Source: Euglena gracilis (lineage: Eukaryota; Euglenida; Euglenophyceae; Euglenales). Taken from it: 64,000 nucleotides of DNA. Location of the stretch: NCBI GenBank assembly GCA_039621445.1, contig CP154954.1, forward strand, positions 19,826,642 to 19,890,641, in the 5' to 3' direction. The notes beneath the pieces are model-generated. The model searched no databases. It saw only the letters and a program-made list of their open reading frames with translations, and had not been told where the DNA came from. This document shows, piece by piece, positions 1 through 11,482 of the stretch (position 1 is its first letter; the number at the start of each line of letters is the position of its first letter). The translations under genes were made by a program, and so were the position numbers.

Positions 1-1225
1 AATGGTCTAAAATGGCCTAAAATGGGAAAAATGCTGTTGCACAACACTTTTTTTTTGTGAACAACTGAATCCATTCAGGTAATGATTTTTGGTGTCTTTT
101 GTTAATGTGGACGGCGAATGCTAATGTGGACGGTGAACAGTGCATTTGGTTGAAGAGCACAGCCCACAAAGCCCATTTTTCTTATCCCAATTAATATTAC
201 TATCAGTCCCCAAATCCACGGCCCTCAAACGTCTTTTGGCGCTGAATTTTGAAGGTTTGGATAGCTGTATTTTGTGAAGATTTTCAGAGTGCTTCCCATT
301 TCGGCAACTTTCAACAACCATTTGGCACACAGTATCAAACAGTTTTGAATACAACAACCAACCCAAAATGGCTAAAATTTTCCTAAAGTATGGTGAATAC
401 AGCAAAATCGGACGAAAAATACGAAAACAGGAGAAAGGGTCGAAAACATATGTCATTGCTGCGGTCGTGGACCCCGCAGCACGTTGAAGACCCCTGCAAA
501 GGGGGAATAAACAAAAAAAAACAGAATCAAGGAAGCGGTAAATATTCCATTCTGCTTCAAACGCCATGTTTGACAGAAATGTAACACAAAAATTGAATAA
601 CTAACGTGATTTTCAGGAACTCAACGTTCATGAAGTAACACCAAATTGAAACGAAATGAACAGCATTGCGCCTTGCTTTCTTCTTCCAGGAGAAACAAGA
701 GGACAGTGCAGGAAAACAGAACAAAGACAAGCTTAGAACAACAAACAAAGCGATCAAATTGGATTTCACCCAGCAACAGCATCATCTTTAAAAAAAAATG
801 ACTTCTTTTTGCGAAATCCCGCAAAAATGGTGTTGATTTCACAAAATGCAAAAAGCCAGGCGCTGTTTTGGTAGCGCAAATAAAAACGTTTAATATTTTC
901 CCAACATTTTTTTCTGAAAAATATTTTCACTGCTGTAAATTTGAACTGTTCAGAATTCCTGTATGGGTATGAATTAAGATTTGTTGAGCTTCCCATGGTT
1001 TTGATCCAGTGTTCATGAATTTCGCACGCTTTTTTGGCTGTACGTTTATTATCACTGAATAAGAGAAGGTTTGCATACGTTATGATACAGTTTTCGGGAC
1101 AAAAATAATGCAAATTTATGGTTTTCAGAATCCCCACCTGTGCCTTAAAATGGCCTGAAATGGCCTGAAATGGCCTAAAATGGGGAAATTTTTGGGCTTG
1201 ACTATAGGTGCTTGCTCCTGAGCTA
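1..1225. other. Intronic, non-coding lead-in of methyltransferase copy A
   Basis: No exon of a recognisable protein was found. The sequence is A/T-rich with scattered 'aaaatggcc' micro-repeats at both ends (about 8-30 and 1146-1182). Because the first methyltransferase exon starts in mid-protein, this stretch is most likely the 3' part of an intron whose 5' end is left of the window. Confidence 0.5.
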
Positions 1226-1310
1226 CTGGCCCAAGGTGCGGGTGGGGGGTATCTTCGCGGGGCATGACTTCTACTTTGCTGGCCACTTCCTCCTGGGGAA
1301 AGACGACTGG
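1226..1310 (+). CDS. Methyltransferase A exon (GGIFAGHDF region)
   Basis: The exon starts 5 nt after CTG at 1218-1220 and ends after the GAC GAC TGG codons. It contains the uninterrupted TAC-TGG-CCC-AAG-GTG site that carries a 102-bp insertion in copy B. Confidence 0.7.
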
Positions 1311-4300
1311 CGGGGCGATCTTTTCGGTGCTGTTTTCCACGTGCAACCTTTTCCTCGATTTTTTCAAGTCATTTGTTGCGTCTGCTCTTGTGCCTCTAAA
1401 AGCGAATTTCCTTTTATTTACACTTTCAAGAACCAGAGAGGAGAATTTTGGTTGGTTTGTTGCCAGATGACAGTAAAAGGTATTCCTTGGCAGTCCTGGA
1501 AAATGAGGCTCATTGCCCTGGCAACCCAACAATCCCATCTCGATGTCCATGAAAAAGCTGCACAGCTGTGGTTAGGGTTCGGGTTAAACCCTAACCCTAA
1601 CCCTAACTTGGTCCCTCGAAAGCGCCACTTTTCGGTGCCGATCCGAACCCTGACCCCATCCCTCCAATTAAACGCGGAATCTCCGCATCCAACCATTTCT
1701 GGATCCGGCGCAATTCTGGGGCACCGCGGGACCGAAACAAGGGGAACGTCGGACACGGGGGTGCACCTGCCCCTTGCCAACAGTCAAATATCCCCTGATC
1801 TGGCAAGTGCATGTTTTTTTTTGCTGGTTTCTTTGTGATCCGGGTTGAATATTATTTTACAAATGTCAGATTCCACCCCCCCCCGGGGGGGCTTGGCCCA
1901 CGCCATGATTGACTGTAAGGCTGGGGGCCAAGTTTGCATGTAGAAGGGGGGCAAGTGCCTGGGGGGGGGAGGTCGAGCGGGGTGGGGAAGGGCGCCCCCC
2001 GCCGGTCTCTTTGCCACAACGGGGAGCGGCACAAGGAGGCCGTGAAGGGCGCGGTGGTGGAGTTCGCCCGGAACTCAGGTGGCCGAAATGGCACAAAACT
2101 GGTGGTCACGCCCTCTTTTGGAATGCCCAGGAGTTGCAGCCCCACGGCTGATGATGGGAAGTCCCATGGGTGGTGGGGCGGGGGGGGGGGGAGGGCGGCA
2201 CCGGCCCTGCCTGTTTGTCCCGGGATGGTTCAGGTCAAGCTTTCTCAACGCAGTGTTGGCGGGTGGGCGGCCCCCACAGTCGTTCCCCACAGCACCGCCC
2301 CCGTGCAGCCTTTTCAGCCCCGTGTTCTTCCCCGGGGTGTTCTGTGGCTGGGCGGATGGGGAGGGCCACCCTAGTTGCAGGCAGCCAGCCACCAACCCCA
2401 ACCAGCCCTTCAAAGTTCTCCGCAACCTTTTGCTCAATCCAGGAGTTCGCCAATCGGTGGCTTAATTTCGATTTGGCGTTGTTTTTATTCGAGGGTTGCC
2501 CGCTTGGCCGAGCTCAATGTTGCTGGGCCTTTGCAGAAAATTTGGCATGCAAAGGTCCAAACCTTTTCAGCAGAGGGTTGGAAGCTTGTGCCTCTAAGAT
2601 GATCCCTGTTGTAGACATCGATGGGTGGGTGGGAACCCCCGCACATCCGATTTTCCCTGAGACCAAGCACCTCCAGCGACAAATCTGACAAATTCTGACA
2701 ATCGTGACAAATCCCGACATATTTTTTTTGGCCTCTAGATGTGTGGGTTCCGACAAATCTTGTCAAATCCCGACAACACTCAAAATTATTTAAATTATAA
2801 AATCATTTTGCAAAAATAAATTTTGGACAAAAGGATGGACGAAGTTTCCCAAAAGGAATGTTTATGACTTTCCTGAATTTCTTTGCTTTTCTTTGTTTAT
2901 GCTTTTTGTCTTCACGGGTTGTTCTAAAAATGAGAGCCGTTTTCTTTGTTGTTGGTTCAAAAGGAGCTTGTTGTCAGTGAGGATAAGTTTTATGTCTCAA
3001 CAACGATAGAGCCACTATTTCCATCAAGAAGACAGTCAAGAAGTCAAAATGTCATTAATTTTCCTTGTTTCCCGCAGACATCATTTTGCTTGAATTTGAG
3101 ATTAAGAAGCTTGGCATTGTCCAGCAGCTGGTTGAAATTGCTATGTAAGTGGATTTGCATTAGAGAACTGGTGCATGTGGCAATTCTCATGAGAATCGAC
3201 CATTTCCAACATTAATGTTCTATTTCCCAGGCCTCCTTTTTTCCTCCACAGTTTTATCTCTGTGCATCAGAGATGAATGTGTTGTAAATGCAAAACGTAG
3301 GCATCGTAAAAAAGTATCAGTGGTCCTTGGACAATTGTGGTATGCAATCCAAGAAATCATTGCAAGGAGGATGATTTTAGGATGCTAAGGTTTGACAATT
3401 CTTGCAATTCCTGGCAAAGACAATAAAATATCATGTGTCTGAAGGTGATTTCCTGTATGCCCGCCCCCCTGTCTTTTTGTCCACGACCCTCACTCATTGT
3501 GGAAGATGAACCTTTGCTGTATCAACAGCCGGCCCCTGGTCCAAGGCAAATGTCAGTGGTCGTTGGACAAGTGGGTGCAGGGGGGGATATGAAGCGCGCA
3601 TATTCTTCGCATATTTTGCATATTTAGCACATGTTGCATTTTTTTTGGCCAAAAAGTGCCTGTTGTGTATATTTAGCACATATTCCGAGAGTTTTCAGAA
3701 TTTCTGCCACATGTTTTACTCATTCCATGTCTTTTGGGTCCGTTTGAATTTTTTCCAACCATTTTAAGCCATTTGCTTTCATCTCAGGCAGTGCATCTCG
3801 CACTTAAGCTTTTTTTGGTCGATGTGCGCATTTTCGCAAACCGACCAAAAACCACTTTGAGCGCCAGCGTTACAAGGGGTGAGAGCAAGAGGCAGCAGGA
3901 TTGGACAAAATACGAGCGATTTCTCATTTTTGGCACTGACTCTCCCAGGAATTATGTGTTTTTTTGCTGTTTTTTTTTAGGTTGGAATGTCACGAAAACC
4001 CCCGGACCTATCCCCCCAAAGTGAAAAAAACGCCGACAAAAACTCCAAAACCATTGTACCGCCACCCCCATTCACTGTGTGACAGCTGCCAGCGCCAGGT
4101 GGTGCTCTGGGGGTGGGGTGCAGGTCCATCCCTTTGCTTGCTTTTTGAAGCTTTGTGACACGTTGTGGAGGTTTTTGAAGTTGGTTACGAAAGGAGTGGA
4201 AGTGCACATGCCACATGAACAATGCACTGTTCGAGAATTCTGCCACCGAGGGATGATGAGGGAGATACAGAACGCAAGAGGACTGCCACCGGTTTCCAAT

Positions 4301-7300
4301 TGACTTCGGTGGCGATTTGCCCATCAATGCCCCACTGATGTTTAAGGCTCCGTGGCACCCACACAACAGCGTAAATGATGTCTATTTGCGCAAATGCGCA
4401 CACGGACGACGTGCGCGTTTGCGCACGCCGACGCTTTAAAGCCAACCAAGAGCCTCCAATTGCAGTGTGTTTGGAACTGGAAAATGAATATGGCAACACT
4501 GTGATATTACCTCCCTGGTATTCATGTGGTGCTGGACCCCCTCTGTTGAATGCTGCTGGTATGTTTGGGCGGTTGGTGTGCGCAAATGCGCACATCAGCC
4601 ATTAAAATGCTTGCTTTTCACAACTGTGGGCACCAACCAGAATTATTCATTTTTCATTTTGAAGCCTTGGCAACAGGGACTTCTGAGACAACAGAAGGAT
4701 CGAAACAGGAGGAGAGCAGATTGTGGAGGTGTTGCGCTCAAAGTGGTGGTGTTGCAAGGTATGTCTGAGAAGGTCAAATGAAGCGTGTCGGTATTTTTAA
4801 GTCAGCAGACACATCCATTTCAAGCCAATGTATTGTGCCTCATTTTCAGACTAAAATGGGTGAAGGGCACTTTAAACTCAGTTTTTTTTTTTTGGATAAA
4901 GCCTGAAAACGTTGTTTATTTTGATGTTTCAGGGGCTAAGAAATAGTTTTTCACAGCTTCAATTGCCAATGCCCAAATTTGGGCCCGCAGGCTGGTCATT
5001 CTGTTGAGTTTAAATAAAACAGAATACCTTGCATTAAAGGATTTTCAAACTGCAGTGGTGCCACACCCTCCAAATGGTACATGTGTTAAGTTGCAGAACA
5101 GCTTGGCGTGCGCAGATGCGCAAACCGACCAAAAAGTCTGGTTTCGCATTTGCACAAACCAACCACTTGAACAATGTTACAAACACACCAATTGCAGCTG
5201 GCACAGATGGTCCTTTTCACAGTTGTACAAACGGCTGGTGTGCGCATTTGCGCACACCATCTATTTGCGCACACCATCTATTTGCGCGTTTGCCCGCACC
5301 GACCACCAACATCTCACATAGCCAAGTTTCAGGGTATCGTTGCAGGCTTAGGCACACCCACCAAATCGTTCAGTCAATATCCTAATTTAATAAGACAGCC
5401 ATTGTAGGATTCTGAACACACCTGCTGGGTGTGGTCTATATTATGTGCTGCGGTGATTCCTGCTCTTAGGCACCCTATTTGCCAAAGCCCCTGCTTCCAT
5501 CTCCGCGTCCTGTGGCAACACATCACATCCTGCCTACATTTTTAGATTTTCGGGGTCGTATCTTGTCATTTTCATAAAAAATGTCGATGTGCGCAATTGC
5601 GCACAACGTCAAAGAAAAAAGCTTAAGTGCGAGATGCGCCGCCTAAGTTCATTTTGGAGGCACTTTCGAGCTTTTTTTTTCCAATTTCGGGCCATTTTTT
5701 TTTTAACATTGAGCAACTTAAGGCCATTTTTGGGCCATTTTGGACCACTTATGGCCATTTTTGGTCATTTTCTATCATTGTTGGCCTTTTTTTTTGAGAA
5801 AATCAGCTGCTTTGGTCATTTGAGCCATTTTCCATCGCAAAATCATTGTAATTTGTTGAAAATGGCCAAAAACGACCAAAAAGAAAATAGGCCCAAAATG
5901 GCCGAAATGATGGGGAAATGGTCGAAAACAGCTGATTGTGGCCGGTTGTGGGCTGAAATGGCCTCAAAATGGACCAAAATGGCTTGAAATGACTTGCTGG
6001 TTGGGTCATTTGAATATGTCCAAATATGTCTCGGTTCGAGGAAAATTGTATGTATATTCAGCATATTTTTCCGCATTTTTACCGCATATCCCCGCATGTT
6101 TTAGCGCATATTTGGAGGAGCTTTTTAGCGCATGTTCCCCCCTCCCCTGGTGGGTAGTGGTATAGACTGCATTCAAATACTGCCAATTCAATGAGGAGCA
6201 ATTTGAGTTTGCTGCCTGAAATCTGCCTGAAATGAGTCCCGCGCTCCACAAGTAAGTGATGACAAGATTCCATCTCATGGGTCAACCACCTTGTGTTTAA
6301 CACACATCATTTGCCTCGGATCAACGTTTTCCAAAATCATGTTGCTGGGACCCCACCTCCAGTGTTCAAACCCCGACAAATCCTGACAAATCTTGACAAT
6401 TTCAAAAAAATGCCAAGCTTTTGGAGGTGCTTGCCTGAGACCAATCCTTTTTGTCATTTTTGAATCTTTGGCCAATAATTTGTATATTTGCAAATAGAAT
6501 CAGATTGGTATCAAATAGTAAAAACCATGTGATTTTGATGGGTTTTTTTTGTAACATCAGGCGGCCCTCAAAATCCATAAAACTGTGATTGCATTTCTTT
6601 TTTTTGCATTTTTGCAGACCTTTTGCTTTTTCCTCCGCTTTCTGCATCTTCTTTGAGGGTCCGTGTTCCCCCCCCCCGAGAGTCACATGGGTTTGGGTGA
6701 GGCACGACAGCCCCTTTGAGGGCTTTCCCATCCATCAGTGCATTCCAAACTGCCCTCCGACCCCGTCCCCCGCCTCCCCATCTGTCAAATCACGAGTGGG
6801 AATGGAATTTCCCAGGGCAGAATATGGCATCTTGGGTCGGGGGGGGGGGGGGAGGGGGCTTGGCTGGAAGAGGTGTGCACACCCATCGATGGCCCATCGG
6901 GGACCTTGTTTTTCATGGGTTTAGAGTGGGAAAATATTTTCTTGGGGGAGGTTAGGTTGGGGGTTCCCCGGTTCGTGTCACGCCTGTACCACACCTAAAC
7001 TCACTAAGGATTTTGGCAGTGGCAGCAGCATGGTCGGAGGCTCTCAGTTTGTGGCAAAATTGATGTGCTGGGCTGGTTCTGTAGAGATGGTCTGGTGGTG
7101 CCATTCTGGCCATCTAAGAACAACCGGTCCCTCTCCATCTGCGTCACGAGCGGCGAGGTGTGGCACCATAGCTTCGTTTTTCACGAGATTGCTGAACGCG
7201 AGGCAACCCTACCCCCCCTCAGGTCCCCCCCTCTGGCCGTACAGCGAATTCCCATTTCCCTGCCCAATCCAGTGCTTTCCCATAGAAGCTGTGTTGTCCT

Positions 7301-9614
7301 TTCCAAGCTACTGCTGATGATGCATTCCTTTCTGAAGTGGCCAAACTGGATCAAAGTTGGTGGATGAAGGGTCTAAAATTGTGATGGGAGCTGCACCTCC
7401 ACACCTGCACAAAATAGTTTGGGAGGGGGAATGTACGGGGTGCATATTTTTTGTACGTTTAGCACCTTCTCCATCAGAATTTTCCTGCTGCATACTTGCT
7501 CGTTCTGTTTTTGACCACGCATTTTTGGGGTATTGTTTTGGAAAATTATTTGGGCCATTTTCTGTCACCAGACGTGGCATCTGCACATAACAGGGAAAGC
7601 AGAAATTCTTGGGAGGCAAAAGGTGAAGGTGAACGAAATAGTTCAAACACATATTTCTGAAAATGTATTGTTTAATGGTTCCCAAGATGTGTTGTGCTGA
7701 AATGAATATGATGCTTCACATGCAGATGCTTCATTTGTTTCAGACATGTGTGTTTGATTAATATACAGGTGTTTGTGTTTTTCCATTCTCTGTTTACACA
7801 ACCATGAATTAGGCACCATGAAGATAGCATTAAGCAATTTCAGGGTCCTCAGTTTGGAACGGGGTGGGGGGGTGCATATAATTGGCTCTGAAACATATGT
7901 GGAAATCATGTGGTGGTTTTGGTACAGGGCCCTTTGGTGTTTTTTTTCAGAGCTCCCATTGGGTCAGTCGTTTCAGGTTACAATTGAGGTTGGGACTGTT
8001 ACTACCAAGCATTCCCGATGATTCCGGGTGATGCAGGGCGATGCAGGGAGATGCCATGCAATTTTGTGGCCATTGTTGAAAATTGCAGCCATTTTGGCCA
8101 CTTCTGCCATTTCCCCCCACTTTTTCCATTTTGAGCACTTCTAGCCGCTTTTGGAGCTTTTTTTTTGGCCTCTTTTGGTACTTTTCGGCCACTTTTGGCC
8201 AGCTTTAGGCCAGTATTGTCCATATTTGACCGTTTCTTGCTGCTTTTGGCTGCCTATGGCTGTTTTTTGACTGCTTCTGGCTACCCTTGGCCACCTTTCG
8301 TCATTTAGCCATAACTTGTGGCCATTTTTTTTGACCATGTTGGCCACTTTGGTTGCTTCCGAAGAAACAGAAAGGGAAGGCCAAAATTGTCCAAAATTTG
8401 GCCAAAAGCAGGAAAAAGGGGCGAAAATGGCCAATGGTGGCCAAAAGGGCAAAATAGGCAACCAAAAGTTGTCAAACGTGGCAAGGAGCAGCCAAAAGTG
8501 GCACACGTGACCAAAAGTGGCCAAAGGCAGCGCAAAAGGGCTTGGTTACTCTTGGCTGCTTTTGGCTTGGCCAAAATCGAAATGACCAAAGTGGACAATA
8601 GGCTGGCCAAAAGTGTCCAAGCCAAGAAGCACCAAGCACCTTCGAGGACCGCAAAAACGGCGCATGGCAATGCGGGACCCAAACGGGATGTGGCACGCCA
8701 GGCACTTCCCACCACTGTGCGCCCCTTTCATCCATGCGTTCAGCCGCCCTTGACCATTCCAACCATTTCGGGGTCATTGTGGGGTGTGTTCCACATGGTC
8801 CGCCCTGAACCCTCCTTTGCTGCCTCCCCACCTCCCCGGTGCTGCGGGACCTCTTCCCCTCGTGGCTCATCCGCAAGCCTGGCCCTGGGGTGGCGGGGGA
8901 GGCGGGCTGTATGAGCCCCAGCCGGCCGACTGCTGGGGCCGGAGCGGGATTATCAAAGCCCTACAGATCACAGGTCTCCTGGCAACCTTTGAGATGCATT
9001 TTCACCAAAAAATTTTCTGCATTTTTAACCCTGTTTTGGAGTTTTACCTTCTGCAATTCTGCATTCTGGACGCTGTTGTCTTCTGAGACCAATTTTTGTG
9101 ATTTTTCTTCGGCTAATTATCACATATTTTCAGAATCAGCAAGCTCCTACATTTTTAAAAAAAACCAGGGGGGTTTTTGATTTTTTCCTTACATCCAGAC
9201 CTCCAAAAAATTTGGATTTCGCGTTTTTTTTCTTGTTTGTTTTGTTTTTTGTTAGTGTTTTTCTGCGTGGCGTTTTTCGAGGGTCCATGTTGCGTCCTCC
9301 ACCCCTGGTGCTTGAGGTGCCCCAGCGATGGACAGCCAAAGGACAAAAGTCTTCCAGTGCTACCTCTGAGGCAGAAGTATCTGTTTTGAGAGCGATGGGG
9401 TGCTTGACGAGTGGCCGAAGGGGACGAGGCGGCCACAAGCGAGGTGTACACCCCACACCACCAGCGCCTCCTGCAGCGCATGAGGAAGGCAGAGCGTCTC
9501 TTCCTCCTGATGGACAGGAGAATGGCGTCCCACCACCAAGGTGCAAGGAATCCCCATTCACAAGCTGGCCGGAAACTACCTCACAAAAACGAGGCACAGC
9601 ATCACTGCTATTGA
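1226..9614 (+). CDS. Class I SAM-dependent methyltransferase, copy A (3' part, 5 exons)
   Basis: A methyltransferase-24-like protein whose 5' exons lie outside the window; its substrate is unknown. Exons: 1226-1310, 2006-2071, 7122-7159, 8850-8915 and about 9422-9614. Exon 1 reads YWPKVRVGGIFAGHDFYF, the strand-5/GG-x-GHD region of the fold. Exon 2 reads LCHNGERHKEAVKGAV. Exon 3 reads NRSLSICVTSGEV. Exon 4 reads LFPSWLIRKP, the final strand. Exon 5 (EAATSEVYTPHHQRLLQRM) is alignable with the last exon of copy B and could end at the TGA at 9612-9614, though a further intron is possible. The 2072-7121 intron is absent from copy B. The join of exons 4 and 5 is the least certain; all other joins keep frame. 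Family assignment rests on recognised motifs and on agreement with copy B. Confidence 0.72.
1570..1607. repeat. Head-to-head interstitial telomere-like repeat
   Basis: GGTTAGGG-type units run directly into three CCCTAA units, giving an inverted telomere-like patch inside the first visible intron of methyltransferase A. A shorter CCCTAACCCT run occurs at about 25863-25874. Confidence 0.75.
2006..2071 (+). CDS. Methyltransferase A exon (LCHNGERHKEAV)
   Basis: Twenty-two in-frame codons, homologous to LCQNGERHREAV in copy B at about 22273-22373. The following intron begins beside a CAG at 2076-2078. The pairing partner region is GGCCAT-CTA at 7109-7116. Confidence 0.7.
2664..6433. mobile_element. 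TIR element, CAAGCACCTCC ends, 8-bp TSD CCTGAGAC; host of a nested transposon
   Basis: The left end CAAGCACCTCC (2664) and right end GGAGGTGCTTG (to 6433) are inverse complements. They are flanked by a perfect 8-bp duplication CCTGAGAC at 2656-2663 and 6434-6441. Just inside each end are short 'cgacaaatc' tandem motifs (2676-2785, 6374-6402), shared with the 55.05-kb element. A 1,865-bp CTTAGGCGG-type transposon is nested inside, so the original length was about 1.9 kb. No transposase-like protein was recognised. Confidence 0.8.
3783..5647. mobile_element. CTTAGGCGG-type TIR transposon, copy 1 (5-bp TSD ttcat)
   Basis: The left terminus CTCAGGCAGTGCATCTCGCA (two or three mutations from copy 2) and the right terminus ending TGCGCCGCCTAAG form inverted repeats of about 27 bp. 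They are flanked by ttcat at 3778-3782 and 5648-5652. The interior is nearly identical to copy 2 over about 3960-4800. It carries repeated GTGCGCAAATGCGCAC-like palindromes (about 4386, 4408, 4578, 5108, 5240, 5590). No recognisable transposase; probably non-autonomous. A + strand reading frame of 74 codons (4079-4303) is conserved with copy 2 but was not recognised. Confidence 0.9.
7122..7159 (+). CDS. Methyltransferase A exon (NRSLSICVTSGEV)
   Basis: The frame continues from the previous exon as ...ARNRSLSICVTSGEV. In copy B the same segment is fused to the upstream exon without an intron. The following intron ends 5 nt after CTG at 8842-8844. Confidence 0.65.
8006..8544. mobile_element. 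Possible foldback element of 'tggccaaaa' repeats, 8-bp-TSD type
   Basis: It begins CAAGCATTCCC and ends AAAAGGGCTTG. The flanks GTTACTAC (7998-8005) and GTTACTCT (8545-8552) match 6 of 8. Inside, pyrimidine-side 'ttttggccac' repeats (about 8085-8335) face the complementary 'gtggccaaaa' repeats (about 8375-8530), so the unit can fold back. The ends resemble the 2664 and 14786 elements. The diverged duplication lowers confidence. Confidence 0.45.
8850..8915 (+). CDS. Methyltransferase A exon (LFPSWLIRKP)
   Basis: The exon starts 5 nt after CTG at 8842-8844 and ends 3 nt before CAG at 8919-8921, following the nonconventional-intron geometry. It corresponds to FYPTWLIRKP in copy B. Confidence 0.65.
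9422..9614 (+). CDS. Methyltransferase A C-terminal exon(s)
   Basis: EAATSEVYTPHHQRLLQRM followed by RKAERLFL aligns with AATYEEYSP and LFLP of copy B at 23500-23620. The frame stays open to TGA at 9612-9614. Agreement between the copies weakens after LFL, so an additional intron there is possible. Confidence 0.5.
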
Positions 9615-11477
9615 CAGTGGCCCTCATTTTTTGCAAGTGCCGGCATATTTTTTTTGTCTGCGGCGGGTGCACCCCCCCCCGAGATCACAGGTTGGGGTGG
9701 CGGGGTTGGATGGTTCGGTGGGGAGGGTGTCCATCCGCCTATTAAACCCCCCTCCCAAATAACACCCCCCCAAACAACATCCCCCCTCCTGGGGCCCCAG
9801 CTCAGGTGCCCAAATAACACACCGGGGGGGAGTGTTATTTGGGGGGGGGTTACTTGGCACGAAGCGACATAAATATTTGATATGATCTCTAGAGCAGTGG
9901 GTCGTCTCATGTCCACCCTCCCACCCTCCCACCGTGATCCAAAAGAACAAACTCTTGGACAGCAGGCGGGACGGTACCCCCCCCCCCGTTAATGCATCCG
10001 TCTCACACCCGCAAGCCAGTGCACGCTTCCAGCGGCGGCCCTGCAGGGGATACCGGGCCAACCGCCCCGCTGCCGCCAACCGGTCTGTGCCTGTGTCGTC
10101 TGCCACTCCCGCCCAGGGTTGTATGGGAAGCTCCGACAGACAGCTCAGACATGAGGTAGGGGGCAGGGGGGGTCACCCCCCCTCCCCCTAGGGGGGGGGT
10201 AAGGTGGTAGGGGGGGTCCCCCCCCTCCTAGTTTCGGAAGGGGGGCCCCCCCACCCCCCTCCTCCGAGATTCCCATCCAAGCCTGCTCCTGCCGCTGCTG
10301 GCTGACCCTCTCCGGAGCCGGACGTCCGGAGGCTTCTGGTGGGGCCCCCCACCTCGTGGACTGCGGGGGTTGCGCCGATCCGCTGCCAGTTCCGCTGGGT
10401 TCAGGCCATTGCCGGTGTATCCCAGGGGAAACTTTCCAAGTGGCGGCACTTGAAGTTCGGATTTATGAGCTCACAGATGAAGCTTCTCGAAGCATGATTA
10501 ACCACCAAAGATACCTCGGTCAGCCGGGCAAACTACGGCTTGCTGTCGTCCAGCCCCCTTCTGGGGCACTGAATTACCCACCCCCTTTTCTGGGAGTTGG
10601 GGGGGGGGACTAGAAAACAAACCATTGGTTAATGATAACCTGATTGGTTAATGATAAGTAACCTGGACCCCCTTTTTTGCTCAATGGCGCTGGATTTTAT
10701 GCCTAAATAACCTTGGAGCTATTTTTTTTTACCACACCTCCCCAAGCCAGAAACTGGCACATCGCCGGGCTATTTGGGGAGGGGGATGGCATTTTTAGAG
10801 GCCACTCAGTTAAACTGGGGAAAATTTGGAATCCCTGACTTTTGGTTCCCTGAGTCTCTGCGGAGCCTCTCTTGCCGAGCCTCTGCGGAGTCTGGTTACC
10901 TGGGTGCTTCCCCACGGAGCCTCCCCAGCTCATGGAATTCGTGTTCAGGTCACCACAAACCCCGTCTTCAGGCCACCTCCAAGACTGCACCACATCTCAT
11001 GCCCCCCCTCCCTGGCACAACGCATCCCCAATTCAGTGAGCGTTGTTTGAATGTTGTTTTTTGCAAGGGGGGGTCAGACCCCTCCCCCGGTGTGCTCAGA
11101 CCCCACCTCCTTCCTTTCAGACCCGAGGGGTCCAGGACCGTCCCAAACCAAAAATAGTGCCCCCCCCCCAGTCCGGAGTGCCCCCCCCCCTCCTGCCAGG
11201 GGGTCTGCACACACCCAGGGAGGGGGATCCCAGGACCCCCTCAATAAGGTCAAAAAAGGTCAAAATTATCCCCCTAGCGTTTTGTGCCGAAATTTTTAGC
11301 ATTTTGGCAGATTTACCCCCAAAAAGTTCCCAAAGTGGCACTTTTTGACAATTTTGGGGGGCCTTTTCAGACCAGCTCTGGGATGGGTCCGACTCGCCAC
11401 CTGCCTTTATATCGAACCCCGCCCCTCCCAGGGTAACATGTGCAGGGGGGGGGGGGCAATTTTTGGAGGGACGAGAA
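9615..11477. other. Inter-copy region: C/G runs, no supported gene
   Basis: It contains a cluster of 'aaataacaccccccc' and 'ggtgttatttgggg' inverted motifs (9757-9855), related to the 40.38-kb element. GC-rich islands at about 10010-10130 and 10265-10480 are open in more than one frame and gave no recognisable protein. Long C/G runs occur near 10150-10260 and 11160-11200. It could hide unrecognised 5' exons of methyltransferase B. Confidence 0.5.
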
Positions 11478-11482
11478 AATCA

